Shown here: one piece after another, positions 1-7,081 of the stretch
Position numbering within the stretch: the first letter of the stretch is position 1
How the letters are laid out: each line of letters begins with the position of its first letter
Source of the DNA: an uncultured Holophagales bacterium
GTDB taxonomy: Bacteria; Acidobacteriota; Thermoanaerobaculia; UBA5066
Length of the DNA stretch: 7,560 bases
Assembly: GCA_937864895.1 (NCBI GenBank)
Contig: CALMDF010000335.1
Coordinates: 1-7,560, forward strand
Reading direction: 5' to 3'
The notes under the pieces: model-generated
Seen by the model: only the letters and a program-made list of their open reading frames with translations
What the model was told of the DNA's origin: nothing
The model's database searches: none
Position numbers and translations under genes: made by a program

Positions 1-570
1 CTTGAAGATCGCCTGGGCCATGTGGAGGTTCCGGAGCGCGTCGAAGGTCGCCTTCACGACGTTGTGCGGGTTCGTCGTGCCGAGCGACTTCGTCAGGATG
101 TTCTGGACGCCGACCGCCTCGAGGATCGCGCGCACGGCGCCGCCGGCGATGACGCCGGTGCCGTCCGACGCCGGCTTGAGGAAGACGCGGCCCGCGCCGT
201 AGTGCCCGGTGACCGCGTGGGGGATGGTCTTCCCCTTCAGCGTCACCGAGATCATCGTCTTCTTGGCCATCTCGATGCCCTTCTTGATGGCCGTCGGGAC
301 TTCCTTCGCCTTGCCGGCGCCGTAGCCGACCCGGCCCTTGCCGTCACCGACGATGACGAGCGCCGAGAAGGAGAAGTTCTTGCCGCCCTTGACGACCTTC
401 GTCACCCGGTTGATGTGGACGACGTGGTCGATCAGGTCGGCTCCCGCGCGGCCTTCGCCGAGAGCGCCGGCGGGGCGCTGGGGCGCCGCGTTCGGCCCGC
501 CGGGGCCGCGGCCCGGGCCGCCCGGACGGTTTCCGAAGCGGGGGGGACGGTTCGGTGGTGTGCTGCTCAA
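1..570 (-). CDS. rpsE: 30S ribosomal protein S5 (3' end beyond window)
   Basis: S5 sits on the 30S solvent side near the mRNA entry site and helps decoding accuracy. The visible 190 codons include the double-stranded-RNA-binding-like S5 N-domain ([17 protein letters not shown], residues 51-67; [14 protein letters not shown] following) and the C-domain ([17 protein letters not shown], then [15 protein letters not shown]). The frame is still open at window base 1; by comparison with the 166-residue E. coli protein, about 20 C-terminal residues are missing. The start is TTG at 570-568: no ATG or GTG occurs in this frame before the conserved core, and GAGAAGGGG lies 8 nt upstream. The TTG overlaps the rplR stop as TTGA, suggesting coupled translation. 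Residues 1-40 are an unusual Gly/Pro/Arg-rich extension, placing the conserved NRV motif about 34 residues later than in E. coli. Confidence 0.95.
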   Translation of the reverse strand, partial: MSSTPPNRPPRFGNRPGGPGRGPGGPNAAPQRPAGALGEGRAGADLIDHVVHINRVTKVVKGGKNFSFSALVIVGDGKGRVGYGAGKAKEVPTAIKKGIEMAKKTMISVTLKGKTIPHAVTGHYGAGRVFLKPASDGTGVIAGGAVRAILEAVGVQNILTKSLGTTNPHNVVKATFDALRNLHMAQAIFK

Positions 571-935
571 AACTTCAACCCCTTCTCGCGCGCCGAGTCG
601 GCGAGAGCCTTGACGTTGCCGTGGTAGAGGTGCCCGCCCCGGTCGAAGACGACCGCGGAGACGCCCGCCTCCTTCGCCCGCTCGGCAATGAGGGCGCCCA
701 CGGAGACGGCGGCCGACTTGTTCGCGGCGCTCTTCTTCCCGGCGAGGACGACGCCCTCGCGGGAGCTCGCCTGCGCGAGCGTGCGCCCCGACGCATCGTC
801 GATGAGCTGGGCGTAGATGTACTTCAGCGTCCTGCGGATGGCAAGCCGGGGCCGCTCGGGGGTCCCTTCGACCTTCCGGCGAATCCTCGTGTGGATCCTG
901 TCCCGCGCTTCGACGCGTGCCTGAGCCCTGTTCAT
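567..935 (-). CDS. rplR: 50S ribosomal protein L18
   Basis: L18 binds 5S rRNA and, with L5, anchors it in the central protuberance of the 50S subunit. The 122-residue product has the usual family length. It shows a basic N-terminus (residues 1-30, many Arg), the YIYAQLIDD strand (39-47) and the diagnostic C-terminal block [19 protein letters not shown] (95-113) ending in REKGLKF. The ATG start at 935-933 is 10 nt after the rplF stop, and GAGGT overlapping that stop serves as Shine-Dalgarno site. The TGA stop overlaps the TTG start of rpsE by 4 nt. Identification is secure; nothing in the protein looks abnormal. Confidence 0.97.
   Translation of the reverse strand: MNRAQARVEARDRIHTRIRRKVEGTPERPRLAIRRTLKYIYAQLIDDASGRTLAQASSREGVVLAGKKSAANKSAAVSVGALIAERAKEAGVSAVVFDRGGHLYHGNVKALADSAREKGLKF
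579..587 (-). promoter_or_regulatory. Ribosome binding site deciding the rpsE TTG start
   Basis: The minus strand reads GAGAAGGGG here, inside the last codons of rplR, 8 nt before TTG at 570-568. The purine run at normal spacing, together with the absence of any other in-frame start codon before the S5 core, is what supports the TTG start. Confidence 0.7.
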
Positions 936-945
936 CCTCGGGACC

Positions 946-1503
946 TCACTTGCCGGTGGCCTTTCCGGCCTTCTTCTTCAGGACCTCGCCGACGAAGCGG
1001 AAGCCCTTGAGCTTGTACGGGTCGGGTGGCTTGATGGAGCGGATCCGCGTGGCCGTCTCGCCAACCTTCTGCTTGTCGACGCCCGTGACGACGATGTGCG
1101 TCACGTCTTTCGCCTTCGCGTCCGGCGCCACGTCGATCGTCACGCCGGCCGGCTCGGGGAACCGGACCGTGTGCGAGTAGCCGCACGTGAACACGACTTC
1201 CGACCCCTTCTTCTCGGCCTTGTAGCCGATTCCGACGAGATCGATGGCGCGGCGGTAGCCCTCGGCGACGCCGACGACGGCGTTCTGGACCAGCGCCCGG
1301 TTCAGGCCGTGAAAGGCCCGGATCCGCTTCTCCTCGCTCGAACGAACGAGGTCGACGCGGCCGTCCTTCACGGCTACGGAGATGCCGTCCAGGACCGGCG
1401 CGGAGACGGTCCCTTTCGGCCCCTTGACGTGGACCCCGGCGGCGTCGACCTTGACCTCGACGCCCTTCGGGAGGGTGATCGGCTTCTTTCCCACTCGAGA
1501 CAT
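946..1503 (-). CDS. rplF: 50S ribosomal protein L6
   Basis: L6 binds 23S rRNA near the sarcin-ricin loop and the factor-binding site. The 185-residue product (177 in E. coli) opens with [15 protein letters not shown] and contains the two tandem L6 repeats: the first about 10-82, with KGPKGTVS (27-34) and [16 protein letters not shown] (64-79); the second about 83-170, with [12 protein letters not shown] (89-100). The C-terminal signature is [13 protein letters not shown] (158-170), where many homologues have PEPYKGKG, followed by a basic tail. The ATG at 1503-1501 is preceded by GGGAGGT at good spacing within the 16-nt gap after rpsH. The stop is TGA, 10 nt before rplR. Confidence 0.98.
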   Translation of the reverse strand: MSRVGKKPITLPKGVEVKVDAAGVHVKGPKGTVSAPVLDGISVAVKDGRVDLVRSSEEKRIRAFHGLNRALVQNAVVGVAEGYRRAIDLVGIGYKAEKKGSEVVFTCGYSHTVRFPEPAGVTIDVAPDAKAKDVTHIVVTGVDKQKVGETATRIRSIKPPDPYKLKGFRFVGEVLKKKAGKATGK

Positions 1504-1519
1504 CGTCTACCTCCCGGCC

Positions 1520-1921
1520 CTACCAGACCGAGCAGACGACCTCGCCGCCCAGGCCGCGCTTGCGCGCGTCGTGGCCGGTGAGGAGACCCTGCGAGGTCGA
1601 GACGATGGCGATGCCGAGGCCGCCCAGCACGCGCGGGAGCTCGTCCTTGCCGCGGTAGAGGCGGCGGCCCGGGCGCGAGACGCGCGTCAGGCCGTGGATG
1701 ACGGGGTTGCCGGCGTCGTCGTACTTGAGGTACAGGCGAAGCAGGCCGGCGCCCTTGTCGTCGAGGACCTTGAAGTTCTTGATGTAGCCCTCGTCCTTGA
1801 GGATCCGGGCGATCTCGATCTTCAGGCGCGACGACGGGACGTCGATCTTCTCGTGGCGGGAGGTCAGCCCGTTCCGCACACGGGTCAGGAGGTCGGCGAT
1901 CGGGTCGGTCAGTACAGCCAT
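1520..1921 (-). CDS. rpsH: 30S ribosomal protein S8
   Basis: S8 is a primary binder of helix 21 of 16S rRNA and is essential for central-domain assembly; in E. coli it is also the translational repressor of the spc operon. The product has 133 residues (130 in E. coli). It starts with VLTDPIADLLTRVRNG (3-18) and carries the conserved C-terminal RNA-binding block STSQGLLTGHDARKRGLGGE (108-127) followed by VVCSVW. The ATG at 1921-1919 lies 10 nt after the rpsN stop, and GGAGGGG directly behind that TGA is one of the strongest ribosome binding sites in the window. The stop is TAG. Whether S8 represses this cluster cannot be seen; see the finding on the rplX-rplE junction. Confidence 0.98.
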   Translation of the reverse strand: MAVLTDPIADLLTRVRNGLTSRHEKIDVPSSRLKIEIARILKDEGYIKNFKVLDDKGAGLLRLYLKYDDAGNPVIHGLTRVSRPGRRLYRGKDELPRVLGGLGIAIVSTSQGLLTGHDARKRGLGGEVVCSVW

Positions 1922-1931
1922 TCGCCCCTCC

Positions 1932-2117
1932 TCACCAGGACGCCTTGGTCACGCCCGGGACGTATCCGGCGAGCGCGAGGTTGCGGAAGCAGATGCGGCA
2001 GGTGCCGAACTTGCGGATGTAGGAACGCGGGCGGCCGCAGATCTTGCAGCGGTTCTTCGTCCGGACCGCGAACTTCGGCTTTCTATCAGCCTTGACGATT
2101 GAGGAGCGACGAGCCAT
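1932..2117 (-). CDS. rpsN: 30S ribosomal protein S14, zinc-binding type Z
   Basis: S14 sits in the 30S head close to S3, S10 and S19. The 61-residue length and two CxxC pairs, C24-C27 (CKIC) and C40-C43 (CRIC), mark the zinc-binding C+ form; the cysteine-free form found in E. coli is about 100 residues. The C-terminus [11 protein letters not shown] (51-61) is the usual family ending. The ATG at 2117-2115 follows the rplE stop by 19 nt, with AAGGGAG as a likely ribosome binding site. The stop TGA is immediately followed by the rpsH ribosome binding site. Some bacteria also hold a zinc-free paralogue elsewhere in the genome for zinc limitation; that cannot be judged here. Confidence 0.98.
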   Translation of the reverse strand: MARRSSIVKADRKPKFAVRTKNRCKICGRPRSYIRKFGTCRICFRNLALAGYVPGVTKASW

Positions 2118-2136
2118 CGACGGTTCTCCCTTGTTC

Positions 2137-2679
2137 CTAGCGCCCGAACGGCATGCCCAGCTCGCGGAGCAGGACTCGCGCCCTGTCGTCGGAGCCGGCC
2201 GTCGTCACGATCGTGACGTTGAGGCCCTTCGACTTGTCCACCTTGCCCGGGTCGATCTCCGGGAAGACGAGGTGGTCCTTGATGCCGAGCGTGTAGTTCC
2301 CGCGGCCATCGAAGGCCCGCGTCGGCACGCCGCGGAAGTCACGCACCCGCGGAAGGGCGATGTTCAGGAGGCGGTCGAGGAAGTCGTACATCCGCTCGCC
2401 GCGCAGCGTCACCCGGCAGCCGATCGGCATGCCTTCGCGGAGCTTGAACGTGGCGATCGACTTGCGCGCGCGGGTGATGACGGCGCGCTGCCCGGCGATC
2501 TTCGTCAGCTCCTCGGCGGCAGCCTCGACGATCTTCACGTTCTGGATCGCCTCGCCGACGCCCATGTTGAGGACGATCTTGTCGATCTTCGGGACCGCCA
2601 TCGGGTTGTCGATCCCGAATTCCTTCTTCAGGACCGGGACGACGTCCTTGCGGTACCTGTCGTTGAGCCGCGACGTCAT
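2137..2679 (-). CDS. rplE: 50S ribosomal protein L5
   Basis: L5 binds 5S rRNA with L18, forms part of the central protuberance and contacts the P-site tRNA. The 180 residues match the family length. Visible signatures are [16 protein letters not shown] (29-44), [18 protein letters not shown] (70-87), the [11 protein letters not shown] strand (108-118) and the C-terminal [20 protein letters not shown] (156-175) closing with MPFGR. The ATG at 2679-2677 begins only 2 nt after the rplX TAG, and its Shine-Dalgarno GGGAG lies within the last rplX codons, so translation is probably coupled to rplX. The stop is TAG. No anomaly was seen in the protein. Confidence 0.98.
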   Translation of the reverse strand: MTSRLNDRYRKDVVPVLKKEFGIDNPMAVPKIDKIVLNMGVGEAIQNVKIVEAAAEELTKIAGQRAVITRARKSIATFKLREGMPIGCRVTLRGERMYDFLDRLLNIALPRVRDFRGVPTRAFDGRGNYTLGIKDHLVFPEIDPGKVDKSKGLNVTIVTTAGSDDRARVLLRELGMPFGR

Positions 2680-2681
2680 CT

Positions 2682-3050
2682 CTACGCTCCCGTCTTCCTG
2701 GCCACGGACGAGATCGTCGCCTTGCTCCGGAGCGCGTAACGCACGCGCTCGCCGCCCTCGACGCGCACGCCGACGCGGGTCGGCTTGCCCGTTTCCGGGT
2801 CCCGGAGCATCACGTTCGAGATGGCGATGGCCGCTTCCTTCTCGACGATCCCGCCCTTGATGTTCTTCTGCGGGTTCGGGCGCGTGGCACGCTTGATGAG
2901 GTTCACTCCCTCGACCACGACCCGTCCCTTCGCCGGGACGACGCGCAGGACCTTCCCGTGCGCTCCCCGGTCCTTGCCGGCCAGGATGACGACGTCGTCG
3001 CCCTTCCGGACCCTGTTCTTCCCCGTGTACTCGGGCTGCTTCTTCTTCAT
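2682..3050 (-). CDS. rplX: 50S ribosomal protein L24
   Basis: L24 is an early 50S assembly initiator that binds the 5' domain of 23S rRNA near the tunnel exit. The 122-residue product has a KOW motif at about 15-42 ([15 protein letters not shown], then GKVLRVVP), followed by the conserved [15 protein letters not shown] (47-61) and a [17 protein letters not shown] block (66-82). It is longer than the 104-residue E. coli protein: the extra length is mainly a short Lys-rich N-terminus ([12 protein letters not shown]) and a basic C-terminus. The ATG at 3050-3048 lies 10 nt after the rplN stop; the GAGG overlapping that stop is the probable ribosome binding site. The stop is TAG. Confidence 0.97.
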   Translation of the reverse strand: MKKKQPEYTGKNRVRKGDDVVILAGKDRGAHGKVLRVVPAKGRVVVEGVNLIKRATRPNPQKNIKGGIVEKEAAIAISNVMLRDPETGKPTRVGVRVEGGERVRYALRSKATISSVARKTGA

Positions 3051-3060
3051 GGCGAGCGCC

Positions 3061-3435
3061 TCAGATCACCTCGGGAGCCAGCGAGATGATTTTCATGAAC
3101 TTCTTCTCGCGGAGCTCCCGCGCGACCGGCCCGAAGACCCGGGTGCCGATCGGCTCCTTGTCGTTGTTGATCAGGACGGCCGCGTTGTTGTCGAACCGCA
3201 CGTAGCTGCCATCGCGCCGGCGCTGCTCGCGCCGCGTCCGAACGATGACGGCCTTCACGACCTTCCCCTTCTTGACCGCGTCGGGGGCGTCCGGAGCCGA
3301 CTCCCTCACCGCGCAGGTGATGACGTCGCCCAGGCGCCCGTACTGCCCGACCGACCCGCCCTTGAGACGGATGCAGGAGAGGCGCTTGGCGCCGGAGTTG
3401 TCCGCGACCTCGAGGATCGTCCCCATCTGAATCAC
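3061..3435 (-). CDS. rplN: 50S ribosomal protein L14
   Basis: L14 lies at the subunit interface, forms a bridge to 16S rRNA and is the docking site of the silencing factor RsfS. The 124-residue product is near the usual 122. Signatures include [19 protein letters not shown] (10-28), [10 protein letters not shown] (61-70), [14 protein letters not shown] (91-104) and the near-invariant ending [14 protein letters not shown]. The start is GTG at 3435-3433. A possible ATG lies three codons downstream, but family members begin MIQ, and the ribosome binding site GGGAGGAG is 7 nt before the GTG, so GTG is chosen. A two-residue insertion makes a small acidic loop, ESAPDAPDA (45-53). In E. coli this gene heads the spc operon; here it is only 15 nt behind rpsQ. 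Confidence 0.97.
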   Translation of the reverse strand: MIQMGTILEVADNSGAKRLSCIRLKGGSVGQYGRLGDVITCAVRESAPDAPDAVKKGKVVKAVIVRTRREQRRRDGSYVRFDNNAAVLINNDKEPIGTRVFGPVARELREKKFMKIISLAPEVI

Positions 3436-3442
3436 GGCGTGT

Positions 3443-3450
3443 CTCCTCCC
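3443..3450 (-). promoter_or_regulatory. Ribosome binding site deciding the rplN GTG start
   Basis: The minus strand reads GGGAGGAG, 7 nt before GTG at 3435-3433 and 16 nt before the in-frame ATG at 3426-3424. The spacing favours GTG, agreeing with the MIQ N-terminus typical of L14. The motif fills most of the 15-nt rpsQ-rplN gap. Confidence 0.8.
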
Positions 3451-3744
3451 CTACCCTTCGCGCCGCGCCGCGGTCACGACGGCGCGAACGCGCCAGCGCT
3501 TCCGCGCCGAGAGCGGCCGCGTCTCTTCGATCTCGACGACGTCCCCGGGAATGCACGCGTGGACGCGGTCGTCCGCGAGGAACCGGGCGGATTTCTTCTG
3601 GAACTTCCCGTAGCGGCCGTGCTTCACGAGGCGGGTGACCTCGACGACGACGGTCTTCTCCATCTTGTTGGAGACGACCGTGCCGACCTTGCGGCTCTTA
3701 CGGGCGGCGGGCTCTGCCGCTGTGGTGGTGGTCTCGGTCGTCAT
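3451..3744 (-). CDS. rpsQ: 30S ribosomal protein S17
   Basis: S17 is a primary 16S rRNA binder of the 5' domain, folded as an OB barrel. The 97-residue product (84 in E. coli) has the S17 core from about residue 17: KSRKVGTVVSNKMEKTVVVE, then HGRYGKFQKKSARFLADD, GDVVEIEETRPLSARKRWRV and a basic end. The ATG at 3744-3742 overlaps the rpmC stop as ATGA. The reading frame stays open upstream to 3867, but that portion is the shadow of rpmC and shows no S17 similarity, so this ATG is preferred. Residues 1-14 form a Thr/Ala/Glu-rich tail ([14 protein letters not shown]), longer than in E. coli. The stop is TAG. Confidence 0.95.
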   Translation of the reverse strand: MTTETTTTAAEPAARKSRKVGTVVSNKMEKTVVVEVTRLVKHGRYGKFQKKSARFLADDRVHACIPGDVVEIEETRPLSARKRWRVRAVVTAARREG

Positions 3745-3931
3745 CGGGCCTGCCTCTCGGCCGTCTTCAGCCGCGCGATGTCGCGCCGCAGCTGGCGGAT
3801 CTTCATGGGGTTCTCCAGCTGGCCGGTGGCCTTCTGGATGCGGAGGTTGAACAGCGCCTGCGTCCACTCGCGGAGCTTCAGGGCGCGCTCGTCGGCGGAC
3901 CAGCCCTTGATCGTCTCGACGGTCGTCCCCT

Positions 3932-3935
<4 letters not shown>
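3741..3935 (-). CDS. rpmC: 50S ribosomal protein L29
   Basis: L29 is a small helical-hairpin protein beside L23 at the tunnel exit, where trigger factor and SRP dock. The predicted 64 residues match the family size (63 in E. coli). The core [20 protein letters not shown] (21-40) corresponds to the usual LR..FNLR.Q.ATGQL, followed by the second helix [13 protein letters not shown] (46-58). The frame is open for about 340 codons upstream, antiparallel-free but out of frame with rplP and rpsC; the true start is taken as the ATG at 3935-3933, which overlaps the rplP stop as ATGA and has GAGGAGG 7 nt upstream. It also overlaps rpsQ by 4 nt, so rplP, rpmC and rpsQ form a coupled triplet. Confidence 0.96.
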
Positions 3936-4357
<422 letters not shown>

Positions 4358-4369
4358 GGCGGGTGCCCC

Positions 4370-5017
4370 TTACGCGACCTTCCGGCGCGACTTCGCGCGG
4401 TGGAGGTCGCCCTTGTAGATCCAGCACTTCACGCCGATCTTGCCGTACGTGGTGCGGGCTTCGGCGAAGCCGTAGTCGATGTCCGCCTTGAGGGTGTGGA
4501 GCGGCAGGCGTCCCTCCTGGTACCACTCCGAGCGCGCGATCTCGGCCCCGTTGAGGCGGCCCGAGCAGCGGATCTTGATTCCCTGCGCGCCGAAGCGGAA
4601 GGCGGACTCCATGCCCTTCTTCATCGCCCGGCGGAACGCGACGCGGCGCTCGAGCTGCATCGCGATCGACTCGGAGACGAGCTGGGCGTCGGTCTCGGGC
4701 CGCTGGATCTCCACGATGTTGACGTGGATGTCCTTGCCGAGGCGGCGCTGCAGCCGGTCGCGGAGCTGGTCGACGGCCGCGCCCTTCTTCCCGATGATGA
4801 CGCCGGGACGGGCGGTCATGATGTTGATCTTGAGCTTGTTCCCGCGCTCGATCTCGACCTCGGACACGGCCGCGTTCGAGAGGTCGCGCTTGAGCTCGGC
4901 CCGGAGCTTCAGGTCGTCGTGCAGGAAGCGGAGGTAGTCCTTCTCCGCGTACCAGCGCGAGTGCCACGTCCGGTTGTAGCCGATGCGGAACCCGTAAGGG
5001 TGAACCTTCTGACCCAT
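4370..5017 (-). CDS. rpsC: 30S ribosomal protein S3
   Basis: S3 is a 30S head protein at the mRNA entry tunnel and part of the ribosomal helicase. The 215-residue product begins [18 protein letters not shown]. The type-II KH domain has its GxxG loop in [13 protein letters not shown] (70-82). Residues R129, R130 and K133 in FRRAMKKGM correspond to E. coli R131, R132 and K135, implicated in unwinding mRNA. The C-domain has [20 protein letters not shown] (146-165) and [12 protein letters not shown] (172-183). It ends soon after WIYKGDL and so lacks most of the C-terminal tail of the 233-residue E. coli protein. The ATG at 5017-5015 lies 7 nt after the rplV TAG, with AGGAG overlapping the end of rplV. 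The stop is TAA. Confidence 0.98.
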   Translation of the reverse strand: MGQKVHPYGFRIGYNRTWHSRWYAEKDYLRFLHDDLKLRAELKRDLSNAAVSEVEIERGNKLKINIMTARPGVIIGKKGAAVDQLRDRLQRRLGKDIHVNIVEIQRPETDAQLVSESIAMQLERRVAFRRAMKKGMESAFRFGAQGIKIRCSGRLNGAEIARSEWYQEGRLPLHTLKADIDYGFAEARTTYGKIGVKCWIYKGDLHRAKSRRKVA

Positions 5018-5024
5018 CGTCGTC

Positions 5025-5633
5025 CTACTCCTGCCCGGCGCCGGGCTCCGCAGCCTTCGCGCCCTTCTTGGCCCTGGGGGCCTTCGGCTTGGCGTCCTTC
5101 GTCTCCGCCTTCGCCGCCCCCTTCGGGGCCGTCGGCCGGGCCCCGGCCTTCGCGACCGCGGCGGCGACCTTCCCGGTCTTCTTCTTGGCGACCGGGCGCG
5201 CCGGCTCGGCGGTGAGCCCCGCCTTCCGGCGGACGACCGGATCGTCCGAAAGGTGGACCGTCACGTGGCAGAAGGGCCGGGTGACGAGCCACATCCGCCC
5301 CTGCGGACCGCTCATGAAGCGGGGCCGGGCGTAGCGCTTCTTGTAGTTCGAGACCGAACGGATCATCGAGTTCCGCTGGAGCGGCTTGCGGCCGGCCCCG
5401 TCCACGAGGATCCGGGACACGACGAGGGCGTCGGCGTCCACCCCCGAGCCGTTCTGCTGGGCGTTGGCGACGGCGGACTCGACGAGCTTCTTGATGTCCG
5501 GGGCGCAGCCCTTCTGCGTCGCGCGCAGCATCGCGAGCGCGCGGCCGACGGGCTTCATGCGGATGAGGTCCGCGACGAGCCGCACCTTCTGGGCGGAACC
5601 GCGGTAGTGGCGGAGGCGGGCGACGGCTTCCAT
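5025..5633 (-). CDS. rplV: 50S ribosomal protein L22, with enlarged tunnel hairpin and long C-terminal tail
   Basis: L22 touches all 23S rRNA domains; its beta-hairpin arm lines the nascent-peptide tunnel and forms the constriction with L4. The N-terminal globular domain is typical: [13 protein letters not shown] (13-25), [14 protein letters not shown] (48-61), LVVSRILVD (70-78). Two features are odd. Between ILVD and the last strand HVTVHLSD (123-130) lie about 42 residues, against about 22 in E. coli, and the usual PRA.GRA..I.KRTSHI pattern is heavily altered ([21 protein letters not shown]). After residue 131 comes a 71-residue tail rich in Lys, Ala and Pro. The total is 202 residues against 110 in E. 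coli. The flanking conserved segments share one frame, arguing against a frameshift. The ATG at 5633-5631 is preceded by GGAGGA. Confidence 0.95.
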   Translation of the reverse strand: MEAVARLRHYRGSAQKVRLVADLIRMKPVGRALAMLRATQKGCAPDIKKLVESAVANAQQNGSGVDADALVVSRILVDGAGRKPLQRNSMIRSVSNYKKRYARPRFMSGPQGRMWLVTRPFCHVTVHLSDDPVVRRKAGLTAEPARPVAKKKTGKVAAAVAKAGARPTAPKGAAKAETKDAKPKAPRAKKGAKAAEPGAGQE

Positions 5634-5643
5634 CGGTCCTCCG

Positions 5644-5940
5644 CTACTTGGCAGGCGCCGGCGAGGCGCCCTTCTCGACCTTCCGGCCCGAGTGGCCCTT
5701 GAAGGTGCGGGTCGGGGAGAACTCTCCGAGCTTGTGGCCCACCATGTTCTCGGAGACGTAGACGGGGATGAACTTCTTGCCGTTGTGGACGGCGAGCGTG
5801 TGACCGACCATCTCGGGCATGATCGTCGAGCGGCGCGACCAGGTCTTCACCACTCGCTTGTCGCCAGCCGAGTTGAGGGCGACGATCTTCTCCAGGAGGT
5901 GCCCGTCCACGAAGGGGCCTTTCTTTGTCGAACGCGACAT
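5644..5940 (-). CDS. rpsS: 30S ribosomal protein S19
   Basis: S19 lies in the 30S head, pairs with S13 and contacts A- and P-site tRNA and the 50S bridges. The 98-residue product (92 in E. coli) opens [19 protein letters not shown] and has [16 protein letters not shown] (33-48), [20 protein letters not shown] (52-71) and [14 protein letters not shown] (72-85). The C-terminus is a little longer than usual ([12 protein letters not shown]). The ATG at 5940-5938 follows the rplB stop by 21 nt, the widest gap in the window; AAGGA in that gap is the likely ribosome binding site. The stop is TAG, 10 nt before rplV. Confidence 0.98.
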   Translation of the reverse strand: MSRSTKKGPFVDGHLLEKIVALNSAGDKRVVKTWSRRSTIMPEMVGHTLAVHNGKKFIPVYVSENMVGHKLGEFSPTRTFKGHSGRKVEKGASPAPAK

Positions 5941-5961
5941 CAGGGTTTCCTTCGCTCCGCC

Positions 5962-6786
5962 TTACTTCGTGCGGCGCTTGACGATCATGTTGTCAGTGCG
6001 CTTGTTGTTCCGGGTCTTCGTCCCCTTGGTCTTCCAGCCCCAGGGGGAACACGGGTGCCGTCCGCCGGACGTCTTGCCCTCGCCGCCGCCCATCGGGTGG
6101 TCGACCGGGTTCATCGCGACGCCGCGGTTGTGGGGCTTCCAGCCCAGCCAGCGGTTGCGGCCCGCCTTGCCGATCGAGACGTTCTCGTGGTCGAGGTTCC
6201 CGACCTGCCCGACCGTCGCGTAGCAGATGACGCGCACCTTGCGGAGCTCGCCCGACGGCATCCGGAGAAGGCAGTGGTCGCCTTCCTTGGCCATGACCTG
6301 GGCGCCCGCGCCGGCGGACCGGACCATCTGGCCGCCCTTGCCGGGCGTGAGCTCGACGTTGTGGACGACCGTGCCGAGCGGGATCGACTTCAGCGGAAGG
6401 GCGTTCCCGGTCAGGATGTCGGCCTGCGGCCCGGAGACGACCGTCTGGCCGACGACGAGGCCGGCGGGCGCGATGATGTAGCGCTTCTCGCCGTCGACGT
6501 AGTGGATCAGCGCGATGCGCGCGGAGCGGTTCGGGTCGTACTCCACTGAGGCGACCTTGCCCGGGATCCCGTACTTGTCGCGCTTGAAGTCGACGATCCG
6601 GTAGCGGCGCTTGTGGCCGCCGCCGCGCCACCAGGAGGTGAGCTGGCCGAGGCTGTTGCGGCCACCGGTCTTCACCTTCCCGCGGGTGAGGCTCTTTTCG
6701 GGGGCGCTCCGCGTGATCTCCGCGAAGTCGTTGGTCGTCCGCTGCCGGAGGCCGGGGGACGTGGGCTTGTAGGAGCGAACCGGCAT
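5962..6786 (-). CDS. rplB: 50S ribosomal protein L2
   Basis: L2 is one of the most conserved ribosomal proteins; it supports the peptidyl-transferase region and subunit association. The 274-residue length equals the family norm (273 in E. coli). Visible blocks are [10 protein letters not shown] (6-15), the OB-fold region with [20 protein letters not shown] (54-73) and [13 protein letters not shown] (82-94), the SH3-like region with [19 protein letters not shown] (141-159), and the near-invariant [14 protein letters not shown] (224-237). H230 corresponds to the conserved E. coli H229; the next His of the E. coli motif is Met here, a variant I believe is common. The ATG at 6786-6784 is 1 nt after the rplW stop, with GAGGGGG just upstream. 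The stop is TAA. Confidence 0.99.
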   Translation of the reverse strand: MPVRSYKPTSPGLRQRTTNDFAEITRSAPEKSLTRGKVKTGGRNSLGQLTSWWRGGGHKRRYRIVDFKRDKYGIPGKVASVEYDPNRSARIALIHYVDGEKRYIIAPAGLVVGQTVVSGPQADILTGNALPLKSIPLGTVVHNVELTPGKGGQMVRSAGAGAQVMAKEGDHCLLRMPSGELRKVRVICYATVGQVGNLDHENVSIGKAGRNRWLGWKPHNRGVAMNPVDHPMGGGEGKTSGGRHPCSPWGWKTKGTKTRNNKRTDNMIVKRRTK

Positions 6787-6787
6787 G

Positions 6788-7081
6788 TCAGACCCCCTCG
6801 AAGATCGGCGGCAGCTTCTCGCCCGCCTTCAGCTTCACGTAGGCCTTCCGCCCCTCGCTCGTCCGGCCGATGGAGCGCCCGACCTTCTTGATCTTCGACG
6901 TCGTCTTCAGGACCCGGACGGAGTCGACCTTGACGTTGAACAGGACCTCGACCGCGTGCCGGATCTCGATCCGGTTGGCGTCGGTGGCGACCTTGAACGT
7001 CAGGACGTTCTGCGTCTCGCGCAGGGTGGTCGACTTCTCCGTGATGATGGGCTTGAGGATGATCGACTGGGCGGTCTTCAT
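6788..7081 (-). CDS. rplW: 50S ribosomal protein L23
   Basis: L23 sits at the tunnel exit beside L29 and is the main docking site for trigger factor and SRP. The 97-residue product has the family length. It shows the N-terminal signature [13 protein letters not shown] (6-18), the strand [20 protein letters not shown] (25-44), [13 protein letters not shown] (45-57) and a basic loop [20 protein letters not shown] (59-78). It ends [19 protein letters not shown], where the FEGV end is typical. The ATG at 7081-7079 overlaps the rplD stop as ATGA, with GAGGTG 5 nt upstream; the TGA stop is 1 nt before the rplB ATG. Both junctions point to coupled translation. Confidence 0.97.
   Translation of the reverse strand: MKTAQSIILKPIITEKSTTLRETQNVLTFKVATDANRIEIRHAVEVLFNVKVDSVRVLKTTSKIKKVGRSIGRTSEGRKAYVKLKAGEKLPPIFEGV

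Noticed and set aside
1382..2095. Plus-strand open frame of 237 codons opposite rpsH and rplF
   Set aside because: Antisense shadow in GC-rich coding sequence, with no independent ribosome binding site or recognisable motif.
3064..3072. GAGGTGATC at the end of rplN, a near-perfect complement to the 16S 3' end
   Set aside because: It encodes the conserved EVI ending of L14 and is about 14 nt from the rplX ATG, too far for efficient use; the nearer GAGG is the likelier site. Probably incidental.
5268..5393. Compensating frameshifts in rplV as an explanation for the divergent hairpin
   Set aside because: The conserved blocks before and after are in the same frame, codon choice with GC-rich third positions continues through the region, and part of the expected pattern (KR..PR...GR....TR..HVTV) is still readable in frame.
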